Shown here: positions 56,082 to 64,000 of the stretch, in pieces | Position numbering within the stretch: the first letter of the stretch is position 1 | Layout of the letters: the number at the start of each line of letters is the position of its first letter | Source of the DNA: Capillidium heterosporum | Lineage: Eukaryota > Entomophthoromycota > Entomophthoromycetes > Entomophthorales > Capillidiaceae | Length of the DNA: 64,000 bases | Direction of reading: 5' to 3' | NCBI GenBank assembly: GCA_016630905.1 | Contig: WBMQ01000011.1 | Span: 62,001-126,000, forward strand | Translations under genes and position numbers: made by a program | The notes under the pieces: model-generated | Told to the model about the DNA's origin: nothing | What the model saw: the letters and a program-made list of their open reading frames with translations, nothing else | Database searches by the model: none

Positions 56082-56867
56082 GTTATTAAAATTTCAACTT
56101 CTTAGTTCATAAATGATTTTATCCGTAATATTTGGTTTAAGTATGTTCCTTTAGACAGTAATGATTGTGTTTATATCCTTCTTTATTTGACATTTCTTTT
56201 TACAAGCGGTAGTAGAACTAGATAGTGTTTTAGTAGTTCTAACCTTTAGTTTAATAAAGAAGAAACTTGTCTTTATCTAGTTTCATTCAATTAGTAGTTG
56301 ACTCGAGGTGCTATATACTTGATGCCATGTATAAAACTATGTTTGTTTATAATTATGAAACTGAATTCTATTTAGTGGCGGTTATAAAATAGTTTATGTA
56401 TGTATTGTAATACCCTTTCTTTCCTATACATATTCAAGCCGATATATTAGCTCCTATAAATCCATTCAGCTACGAATGTACCATCACATAGCAGCAAAAT
56501 CTGTTGAATCGGAGGCTGGTCTTTGCTACATAGCTTATAAACTTTCCAAAACAAATCAGTTAGTAGAAAATAGGCTTGAGAAAGTAGTCGACTTTGCATA
56601 CATTATCTGTATCGGATTATCGATCCTTCAAAAACTATATACATACTCTATTCTTCTAAAATATTCATTATCTGTTCCGAAATTCTTGATAAATTCCTAC
56701 AAAAACTCATGAAATTTCACCCAAAGTTATTGGACGATTTAGTACGTCATTACAAACTTTTCAACAAGCATCTCTAGATATCGAACTCTCTTAACTCGCC
56801 AACCATCTGTACGTAGAGGTATAGATTTCAAAACTTAATATACATTTCACAAAAAAGATTCGGTATA
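56082..56867. other. Intergenic region
   Basis: About 790 bp. A 78-codon frame at 56,476 has an ATG but no recognisable features, so it is left out. No other element seen. Confidence 0.45.
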
Positions 56868-58175
56868 ATGAATAACAACAGGTAGTCTAAATATTTTTCG
56901 AGATTATATTAAACTCCATTTCAAAATAGCCTAGACTTGCTATCGACTTTCCAACTCGACTTACCCCCCAAGGTCGAAGTCACCTCAACTTGCCAACTCA
57001 AATACAAAACCAAAGCTCCCAACAATAAACATCACAATTCCAACAAGCATGGAAAACGACACAGATAACCCAAACTACCAACACCAATGGTAACAGCAAC
57101 ATAAAATACGACAGACTAACAATAAAGTTAACAACCAACTCGGGGAAAATCTTTGAAGTAACCAACTTCCAAAGTTACCAAGGTGACAGAGCTAGGAAAC
57201 TTCAGTTTAAACGCCATAGTCCACCAATCCAACCTCCTACGTCAAGAAATAGACAGATATCTATGTCTAGGAAGTTCTGGTTCCATCTTACAAGTATCAG
57301 ATGGCAAGGTGTCATTTCGAGTTCGATGTGACAAGACCATCACTTGTATAAACTACTGCAACAAAAGATTAAGTGATACTTATTTTGTATATGGCACTTC
57401 GACCGGCAAAGTCGTCTTTATGGACTTTTTGAAAATTCCCCAAGTTTAGTAAGCACTTTAGGAACAATGAAAATACAAAGCCTACCTTCGAAGATCAAAG
57501 TAAGCATTTTGTTTATTATTAGCAGTGGACTAACATTTGCTTTTATACTTATAGCCCAAAACAATCAACCTATAATACAGCTACTCTGGCTCAATCAATT
57601 TGACGGTACTGATACCCTTCTGGTTCTAAATGGAACTTGCTTTGTAAACAGGTTAGCCAACTTTAGGACGTTACCAACCTTGGGCTTCAAAAATAAAATT
57701 TGCTGTGTAAGGACATTTCTTTCAAACCACACAGTAACTGATCTTTACTATTTTATTATTAGGCTGCCATCTTTGACTCAACTTTGGACTCGTTACCCCT
57801 CTTAATATTCGGGTCCAAAGACGGCAAATTATTTACATTGGATACGAACTACCAAGTAATCATTTATAATATTCACATAGTACTAGAATTAATCCAACTA
57901 TTCCATAGATCGAAGAGTACTTGAGCCTGGACTATCCAATCCACAAACTGTATACGTTACCCTTATCCAGCAGAAGCTTCATAGCTGTCACCTTTACCAG
58001 GCAACTCATCTGGATCCACAACAAGGACATCATAGCCATCGAGTCCTTTAATAGCCACATTGTCGATATTATCATTGAAAGCTTAGAAACCAAAGATAGC
58101 TATCAGCATTTAAAGCTGTTTGTAGTGCTGAACGACGGCAGCATCTTAAACTACAACTGTGTATCAAGCCTTTGA
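56868..58175 (+). CDS. Beta-propeller-like protein of unknown function
   Basis: Supported exons are 57183-57443, 57481-57499, 57555-57706, 57763-57855 and 57909-58175, which join in one frame. A likely first exon is 56868-56881 (MNNN), continuing at 56930 (SLDLLSTFQLDLPPK). The chain between 56,930 and 57,183 does not close: a protein-like stretch ending NSGKIFE abuts VTELGNFSLNA only if 25 nt are removed, too short for an intron, so an indel is suspected. The protein has repeated blade-like patterns: YLCLGSSGSILQVSDGKVSF, YGTSTGKVVFMDF, LLWLNQFDGTDTLLVLNG, LLIFGSKDGKLFTLD, SFIAVTFTRQLIWIHNKDII and VVLNDGSILNYN. These resemble WD40/FG-GAP-type propellers, but I cannot name a family. Confidence 0.55.
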
Positions 58176-58739
58176 TTAAACATAGGTAAGTGGTTTAGTT
58201 CTTTTGATTTTTCTACATCCATTTTTATGTCAAATCATTTATTTCTTTGTTGTTAATTTGACTTCATATATACTATCAGATAAAAATTAACTTAAATAGA
58301 TTATAATATACATAGTACATATCTTTGTTCATATTACGATAAATATAATAAATTTTGAACTACATAAAGCAGTAAACTTAATATAAGTATACTGTTGTTT
58401 TAGAGTCCTATATATCGACAAACCCTTATAGTGATTGCCTAAGTTTGAACATATCCCATCCTATTATTTAAATCATATTTTTAGCATACATATAGTAAAC
58501 TCTACTAGATCTTAATTAATTGATGTATACATTCAAAGTATATTTATAATATCTTGGCATCGTAGTTAAAAGTGCAGCTCATTTGAAACTTTTTGACAAA
58601 TTCTACCTTTTCAAACTTCGAATACAATAGACACAGGCCTTTATTTCTGTACCGTCGACGGAAAAGGTAATTCACAAATGTACTTCACTTCATAGAGTCT
58701 CCTACTTTTGTAAAAGGAGTATAGCGATGGGAGGTAATC
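58176..58739. other. Intergenic region
   Basis: About 560 bp of AT-rich DNA after the propeller gene. Nothing recognised. Confidence 0.4.
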
Positions 58740-59240
58740 TTAAAAAATTGGTTCTAGTTAAGTAGAACTTCAAATGCAAGACCTGAAAGCTTGTGCTAGG
58801 ACCAGAACCAAGGTCTACGCCATTGCGTCGTAAAGGACAAAGGGCTAAGGATGGGCATCACTATATCAAAAGAAAAGGGTGTCATACCATCGAAGAGAGT
58901 TTTGTGTTGAAGTACCTAACAAAATCAAATTGATGAGAAGGAGCTAAAAAGACCAGAAGGAAGCGTCAATCTATATTGATCATAGTTGAAGCTGCACAAA
59001 GGCAGTTCTCAAAAAGGTTATTTAGTTCATTTACCTGGAAGGAAGCTAGAACTTTAAAAGGATTTAGCGAATGTTCCAAAAGAAGCGTATCTACTTTCCT
59101 AATTGATACAGGCTAGTAAAGTAGACTTGAGATCTTTTAATCGAACTCGAATGTGAAATACAGGCAACAGGCTGTAATGCTCACCAACTTCCATTTCAAG
59201 TATCAAAATCTAGTTCTTATGGCGATTGTATCTAAAGTTT
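58740..59240 (+). pseudogene. Stop-laden, coding-like relic
   Basis: This stretch is less AT-rich than its flanks. In one forward frame it reads protein-like segments separated by isolated stops, for example KKRVSYHRREFCVEVPNKIK, then a stop, KDQKEASIYIDHS, a stop, SCTKAVLKKVI, a stop, and further basic segments to about 59,100. Isolated TAA/TAG/TGA at places where CAA/CAG/CGA could have stood would fit C-to-T decay. No family recognised. A structured non-coding RNA is the alternative. Confidence 0.25.
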
Positions 59241-59630
59241 TCATAAACTAATTGCAAACACTAGCTAGAGTATTCAATGACTGCGAATTTTATATTAAGC
59301 TTGATAATTTATACAACCTCAGCTACTTTCCAACCAACTTGCTTTATTTCACTAGTTGTCTATTTCTTTCCATTCTCAACTACTATTTTCGGCACCCTTC
59401 TGACGAAAAAATTGAAATCCTCCGATTGCAATCAATTGCAATAAAGAGTTTGGATCAATAAAACCTTGGTAAAGATCTCAATTTATTAAATGCCAAACTT
59501 GGATTTAGTGTACGAATATCGCTTCGTACAAATGGTTCAACTTTGGATAAATAGTCAAATCTGATATCTATTGAAATACATTTATATTAGATGTGGAACA
59601 CCCATCCATAATATTAGGGTGTTCTCAACG

Positions 59631-59640
59631 TATATAAAGG
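59631..59640 (+). promoter_or_regulatory. TATA box of the cationic secreted peptide gene
   Basis: TATATAAAGG 54 bp before the ATG at 59,685. It supports that ATG over the upstream in-frame ATG at 59,571, which lies before the TATA box. Confidence 0.6.
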
Positions 59641-59684
59641 TTCCTCAGGTACCTATCACAGCATCAAAAACAAAACTGATAAAT

Positions 59685-59951
59685 ATGAAACTATTCACCT
59701 TAATTTTTAGCGTACTCACCCTATTATTTACTTCCCAAGCCTTCCACCTAGGCGCTACCAAGCTTACAACTCAAAAATCTGCAATACAGGATAGCATGCA
59801 GGTTCGTACTATTGAAAACTATGCCCCGAACCAAGTACGATTTGTAGGCGCTGCTTTAAGTGTCGGTAGGATGGCTGTCAAGGGGATTAGAGCCGGCGTC
59901 AAGGCCATTAAGAATAGGATCGCTAATAAGCGCGCAGCCAAGGGTAAATAG
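59685..59951 (+). CDS. Small secreted cationic peptide, amphipathic-helix type
   Basis: Single exon, 88 residues. Residues 1-19 (MKLFTLIFSVLTLLFTSQA) are a signal peptide. A neutral propeptide-like part follows (FHLGATKLTTQ...). Residues 52-88 then contain eleven Arg/Lys and no Asp/Glu, alternating with Ala, Val, Ile and Gly (RFVGAALSVGRMAVKGIRAG, then VKAIKNRIANKRAAKGK). This pattern would form a strongly basic amphipathic helix of the kind seen in membrane-active or nucleic-acid-binding peptides. There are no cysteines. No named family. A longer reading from 59,571 exists but begins upstream of the TATA box. Confidence 0.65.
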   Translation: MKLFTLIFSVLTLLFTSQAFHLGATKLTTQKSAIQDSMQVRTIENYAPNQVRFVGAALSVGRMAVKGIRAGVKAIKNRIANKRAAKGK

Positions 59952-60574
59952 TTGATGGATAGTAGTCGATAAGGTTCATTTATATTGAAGAATTAATAAA
60001 TGTAGCTATTAAATGCTTTTTAAGTCGCCTTATTCTATATTTCCAAGTTTCTTGTATTCCATAGCTGAGTACGATTCAACTATACATTAGCAGTACTTTG
60101 AATATCCAAGATAAAGGTTATCAAGATATTTACACAATCATAGCTGTATTTTTTGAGATTAGCCAGCCACTCTATTTATACTTTACTTTGGCTTACAGTA
60201 GCATGCCATGTACCACTCTTTCAATTTATTGGATCTCCTATATACTGCCGTCTACTATTATTTTTGTTTCCTCTTCTCTACTCTACCGCTATGAAGCAGT
60301 TAGCTTTCCTAACTCCGTCAACTCTCAATCTAAACAATGTAATAAAACCAAAGAAATCTATCTATAATACAAATCAATTAAGTTCCTTATTGACAGTATT
60401 TTCTTACCCCAAACTCAAGAAGCTATAATCATCTTTCTTTGTGGGGGTTAGAATATGAAATATTCGATTAACCCTTTTCACCTACCTACATAATCTAACT
60501 TTAATCGTTGCTTTGAAATCGGTATAATGAATTACGAGTAGGAATTATACCTTGCTAAATGTAGCTAGAAAATG
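59952..60574. other. Intergenic region
   Basis: About 620 bp. Two overlapping hydrophobic open frames near 60,100-60,430 lack promoter support and family match, so they are not annotated. Confidence 0.4.
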
Positions 60575-60584
60575 TATATAAAAG
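60575..60584 (+). promoter_or_regulatory. TATA box upstream of a tiny ORF
   Basis: TATATAAAAG 52 bp before an ATG at 60,627. Same spacing as at 59,631. Confidence 0.45.
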
Positions 60585-60626
60585 TGCAAAAGTTCCTACA
60601 TTATCAGCAAAAATAGCACTGTTTTA

Positions 60627-60746
60627 ATGAAGCTAATAGTATACCTAAAATTGAAACTAGTTCGTTGGGCTTATATTACTCTATTCTATAATTGCGCTAT
60701 TACAATATCAAGCATAATTAAATCACTATCGTATCTACATATTTAG
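60627..60746 (+). CDS. Tiny hydrophobic ORF, 39 residues, doubtful
   Basis: Begins MKLIVYLKLKLVRWAYITLF and ends after 39 codons. The N-terminus could be signal-like, but there is no mature peptide to speak of. It is listed because it sits at the standard distance behind a TATA box, in a row with two secreted-peptide genes. It could be the broken remnant of such a gene. Confidence 0.2.
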   Translation: MKLIVYLKLKLVRWAYITLFYNCAITISSIIKSLSYLHI

Positions 60747-60836
60747 TCAAGTACAGGTTAGCTATAAAATCTGAGGACATAAAAAAGTTAGCTATGAAGT
60801 TAAAGGTTGCTTGAAATGGCAAAAATTAAAAGATAG

Positions 60837-60844
60837 TATATAAA
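60837..60844 (+). promoter_or_regulatory. TATATAAA element
   Basis: TATATAAA 52 bp before an ATG at 60,889 that opens only six codons. It is either a decayed duplicate promoter or the distal TATA of the gene at 60,998. Confidence 0.35.
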
Positions 60845-60937
60845 CGGTAGCTATATTTAAACTTCCTTTACTTTAAGTAGAAAGGCAAATGAGACGCTGC
60901 CTCCTATAAATTAGATCGCGATTTCAATTGTATTTTG

Positions 60938-60945
60938 TATATAAA
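60938..60945 (+). promoter_or_regulatory. TATA box of the CX3C secreted peptide gene
   Basis: TATATAAA 60 bp before the ATG at 60,998. Confidence 0.5.
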
Positions 60946-60997
60946 CCCTCAATAGTAACCGGTACAAGTATATGTTCTAAAAAGTAGTAAAAGTATA

Positions 60998-61201
60998 ATG
61001 AGAGCCTCATACCTGTTTTTCTTATCGCTATTCCATGTGAATAGTTTCACTCTAAAATCCAAGGACGGTGGGTTATCCAGCCCACCCAACTTTGACATCA
61101 AGAGCTGCCTAAGTGACTGCAACGGGTTCTCAGATGCCAGCTTGAAGTTTAAATGCTCACAGGCCTGTATCAAAGACCTGACCAACTTGAAATTCCGATA
61201 G
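60998..61201 (+). CDS. Small secreted peptide with CX3C-X11-CX3C helical-hairpin pattern
   Basis: Single exon, 67 residues. Residues 1-16 (MRASYLFFLSLFHVNS) form a signal peptide. The mature part has four cysteines at 37, 41, 53 and 57 (SCLSDCNGF ... KFKCSQACIKD), i.e. C-X3-C-X11-C-X3-C. This is the spacing of alpha-helical hairpins: plant hairpinin defence peptides, and, inside mitochondria, the small Tim proteins. The signal peptide argues for secretion, hence a hairpinin-like toxin, effector or antimicrobial rather than a Tim chaperone; that is inference. No paralogue is visible in the window. Confidence 0.6.
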   Translation: MRASYLFFLSLFHVNSFTLKSKDGGLSSPPNFDIKSCLSDCNGFSDASLKFKCSQACIKDLTNLKFR

Positions 61202-61536
61202 ATAAACCTTTACTTCAGTTCGATAATTCTCTCTCCTTCCCTTTCATACCGTTATGATTTGAGTAATAAATTAAATTATATAAAAGTGGTTTTAATGATA
61301 GTATTCCACCAGCACTTTAGCAGTATAAGCATGTTTATATATATATTGGTTTTCAATTCAAATTATGCATTTTGAAGGATTGTGCAAGTTGTTATGGTCT
61401 GGTAGATGCAGAATAGTTTCATTTAGAAAATTGAGTACAACCTCCATACAGTAAGATAAATCACTTGGCAGCAAATATACATATAAGTCTATCTATTTAT
61501 TGAAGAGCTAATATACATAAGATTTAAATGAAGCTA
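61202..61536. other. Short intergenic region between convergent genes
   Basis: About 335 bp. No feature beyond 3' flanks. Confidence 0.4.
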
Positions 61537-62574
61537 TTAAGGTTCGATGATTGGAATACCTTCAAAGTACTGGCCTCCTTTGATATCGACCTCCTCAACA
61601 ATGTTCCGGACCTCCTTCTCCTCTTTGGGTGACAAGACGTAGTTGGCTGATGCAATATTTTCCTCCAAGTACTGTAGCCGTTTCGTACCAGGGATAGGAA
61701 TAAAGTCCTCACCTTGAGCCAAGATCCAGCCAATTGCAATCTGTGAAGCCTTGACGCCCTTTTTCTCAGCAAGCTGCTCCAACTTATGAACAAGTTTCAA
61801 ATTATGATCGCCATGCTCTCCAAGCATACGTGGAAACCAAGTCTTACGTAGGTCATTATCGGGGATGACCTTTAGATCGAACTTTCCGGTCAAAAAACCT
61901 CTACCGAGTGGAGAGTAGGCGATAATGGAAATTCCAAGCTCCCTACAGGTATCCAAGAGACCGTTATGTTCAATTTCAGTCTCCCAAGGGCTAAACTCAA
62001 CCTGCAAGGCCGAGATGGGATGAACTTTATAAGCTCTACGTAAAGTTTCACCACTGCAATTTGAGAGACCTAGGTACTTGACCTTGCCCTGTTGGGCCAA
62101 CTCAGCCATAGCACCGACCGTCTCCTCAATTGGGGTATCCCTATCAACGCGATGATAGTAGTACAAGTCAATACAATCAATTCCCAGCCGATCCAAGCTA
62201 GCTTGGCAGCAATCCAAGACGTACTGACGGTCTCCGCGCACCTTTATGTCTTGGGTCTTGGGATCAATTTTGACAGCGAACTTTGTGCCAATGAAAACCT
62301 CCGATCGACGTTCCTTGAGAACTTGAGCGATGAGCTCCTCGTTGACACCAGGCATCGTAGACATCCTAAAATTAGTGTTAGCCTTGCTTTTAATACCAGT
62401 TTTTACCGCTGTATCCCAAAAGGTACACCCCAGGTCAATGGCTCTGTTGAGAACCTGTAAACTTTGGGTGTCGTCCTTTTCATCGTAACCCCAACTCATA
62501 CCCATGCAACCAAGTCCGATGCATGATACCATGGGTCCATTTCTTCCAAGTTTACGTAGTGGTAGTTTACTCAT
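61537..62574 (-). CDS. Aldo/keto reductase (AKR13/YakC-like)
   Basis: NADPH-dependent (beta/alpha)8-barrel oxidoreductase; the substrate is not predictable (pyridoxal, quinones or aldehydes are seen in relatives). The continuous frame gives 345 residues, but residues about 57-74 are foreign to the family and coincide with a perfect 41-nt intron (62366-62406, GTAAAAACT donor, GCTAAC branch, TTTTAG acceptor). Splicing it restores DTADVYD, then an extra base near 62,350-62,357 must be dropped to read PGVNEELI; the corrected protein has 331 residues. Catalytic residues are visible: Asp and Tyr in DTADVY, Lys in FIGTKFAVK, His in YYYHRVD. Also LGLSNCSGE, LQVEFSPWE, AYSPLGRGFLTGKF and IPIPGTKR cofactor-binding motifs. 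Confidence 0.85.
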   Translation of the reverse strand: MSKLPLRKLGRNGPMVSCIGLGCMGMSWGYDEKDDTQSLQVLNRAIDLGCTFWDTAVKTGIKSKANTNFRMSTMPGVNEELIAQVLKERRSEVFIGTKFAVKIDPKTQDIKVRGDRQYVLDCCQASLDRLGIDCIDLYYYHRVDRDTPIEETVGAMAELAQQGKVKYLGLSNCSGETLRRAYKVHPISALQVEFSPWETEIEHNGLLDTCRELGISIIAYSPLGRGFLTGKFDLKVIPDNDLRKTWFPRMLGEHGDHNLKLVHKLEQLAEKKGVKASQIAIGWILAQGEDFIPIPGTKRLQYLEENIASANYVLSPKEEKEVRNIVEEVDIKGGQYFEGIPIIEP

Positions 62575-64000
62575 AGCGTAGATAATATTTTATAGCTAAT
62601 TTTGATGTAAAATCAGTTACTATTTATATATTTAAGTTTTATGTTTCATACTTAGAATGCTTTTAAGCTCTACATCTAAATAATATGGAATTGATTGAAT
62701 ATAATTTCCTCAATAACTATGAGCTGATGCTCTAAAAATATAGTGAAATGTAAAATCCAGCCTATTGTATTATGTTGGGTAGGTTGAAGGTTAACTGGTT
62801 AACACACGTGAATTCCAAGCATTGGCTTATACTCTTTACTATACACCAAGACTTCAATGGCAGCTTGCCTTTTGATTTCGGAGCCAGTGGTCCCGAGCTT
62901 GGGTTCAGCCTCAAATGTTTTCAAGACAAAGTACGCATCTCCTGGCTAATGAGAAGTTGTTTCAAGAAAACTGTATAAGCTCCCCGAATATGGATCTGGA
63001 AATATGCCTAAATGCTAAACATGTTACAAAACACTCGTTTCTTCCTAATAAGCCACAGATATGCAAGGTAAACCTGATTCTACCTTCTATTTACTAAAGA
63101 AATTTGCTCAAATAAAGCTTATTTGGCAATAGTAGCGGCGTACATAACACACCCTACATCTATACCTCAGAGTGAATACTTTCCAATATAACAGTTTCAA
63201 ATCAATATCCATATCCATACCAAATGCTAAAATTTATATGGATCATTAGGTGAGTTTCAAACATACAAAACTTAAACATATTTAAATTATATATCTACTA
63301 TGTCATGTAAAATATCAGTATTATACTACATATTATTTACTACTCAGTTCAGCATACTATTCAATTCAGAAAAGTTGAGTGGTTATACTAAACTAAACTT
63401 AAAAATAGCAATTTAGTTTTGCTGAATTGAATAGTGGCACTATAAGTGGCAATGCTTATATTTTGTCCATTATTAGTGACTTTTTGAACATTCAAGTTGG
63501 TTTACATCCCTCCTTCCCTATTAAAGCTTCTTCACGCTCGAAAAGCTGCATAGTTGCAAATTTAATATGCAACTGTCAACGAATTTCTGCTTTGCGGCGT
63601 CAACTCTAGATTGTACTCATACTGAAGCAATAATATCCTAGACTATATTAAGCAAATTAAACGGTTTGTTTGAACTTTCAAGTATAATTTGAAACTCTAC
63701 TGCTTTAAACTTTCGCTGGTATACAGATCATTGCATGTTAGTGTTTTCATCTTATGAAGTAGAGTAAATAAAGACTAAGTTGATTTCAATCCATCTATAA
63801 ATGGGAGTTAATTTGAAGGCTTTTAGACTAAAATTTGCATTGGGGTATCACCAGTTTGAAATTGCATCTAATCTGTTGAGTTATCCTGTGCTCACAGTTG
63901 CACCCAAAGACATATGTATAAATATTAGCCTTAATAGCTATTAAGTAAAGAAGTATTATTAACTAATATGCAATATAATACCAATAAGTAAAGTCTCTGT
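62575..64000. other. Intergenic region to window end
   Basis: About 1.4 kb. Open frames up to 68 codons show no protein-like pattern. It holds the aldo-keto reductase promoter and a nested hairpin (63,356-63,435). Confidence 0.45.
63356..63435. repeat. Nested inverted repeat / hairpin
   Basis: ACTATTCAATTCAG (63,356-63,369) is exactly the reverse complement of CTGAATTGAATAGT (63,422-63,435). Inside the loop AAACTAAA (63,390-63,397) pairs with TTTAGTTT (63,412-63,419). An 80-nt two-stem structure. It could be a MITE remnant, an RNA hairpin or a chance structure in AT-rich DNA; the 14-bp perfect outer stem makes chance less likely. Confidence 0.6.

Noticed and set aside
56476-56712. 78-codon ORF before the propeller gene
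   Set aside because: ATG present but no promoter or family features; composition like intergenic DNA.
59571-59684. Upstream ATG extending the cationic peptide by 38 residues
   Set aside because: It lies upstream of the TATA box and would hide the signal peptide inside the protein.
60098-60428. Two overlapping about 90-codon hydrophobic ORFs
   Set aside because: Mutually overlapping in different frames, no TATA box at the standard distance, no protein-like pattern.
1-64000. tRNA genes, rRNA, CRISPR arrays, bacterial operons
   Set aside because: No B-box-like GGTTCRA with a paired cloverleaf, no rRNA-like conserved blocks and no spaced direct repeats were seen; spliced genes show it is eukaryotic.

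Overview
The window looks like nuclear DNA of an intron-rich fungus. Genes carry many short introns (about 35-70 nt, GT...AG, often with a CTAAC/CTAAT branch site close to the 3' end). The gene set is fungal-type: a PalB/Rim13-like calpain, SSZ1, an HSF-domain regulator, exportin-T, and secreted or GPI-type small proteins. The left quarter carries RIP-like C-to-T decay (CpA to TpA, almost no CpG). This fits Ascomycota outside Saccharomycotina best, but the species cannot be named from the sequence alone.

Layout. Positions 1-15,780 are a gene-free, extremely AT-rich island of mutated, nested LTR-retrotransposon remains. At least three repeat families occur in several copies and both orientations. 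From about 15.8 kb the composition changes abruptly to ordinary gene-bearing DNA. In order the genes are: mannose-6-phosphate isomerase (+), STIMATE/YPL162C-like vacuolar membrane protein (+), QCR8 (-) divergent from mitoribosomal bS21m (+), exportin-T (+, about 20 exons), POP5 (+), NIPSNAP-family protein (-), a doubtful ORF (-), ornithine aminotransferase (+), SMAP/KNOP1-like nuclear protein (+), PalB-like calpain (-, about 19 exons), MAM33/p32 (+), 40S uS9/RPS16 (+), SSZ1-type Hsp70 (+), 60S uL23 (+), mitoribosomal bL28m (-), an unresolved membrane-protein candidate (-), HSF-domain transcription factor (+), short CLASP/TOG protein (-), Lys/Glu-rich secreted protein (+), GPI-type secreted protein (-), a degenerate gene (-), NAC beta subunit (+), an unrecognised beta-propeller-like protein (+), a decayed stretch, two or three small secreted peptides (+), and an aldo-keto reductase (-).

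Functional themes. There is no operon logic, as expected in a eukaryote. Several genes serve translation and nascent-chain handling (exportin-T, uS9, uL23, SSZ1, NAC beta, POP5). Others serve mitochondria (QCR8, bS21m, bL28m, MAM33, probably NIPSNAP). The stretch from 51 to 61 kb is enriched in small secreted proteins. Two of these are notable: a cationic peptide, and a CX3C-X11-CX3C helical-hairpin-like peptide. They sit about 1.3 kb apart behind similar TATATAAA promoters.

A recurring oddity is single-base indels in otherwise excellent, conserved ORFs (exportin-T, ornithine aminotransferase, SSZ1, aldo-keto reductase). Their number and their small, partly homopolymeric context suggest assembly or sequencing error more than true pseudogenes, but raw reads or cDNA are needed to decide.
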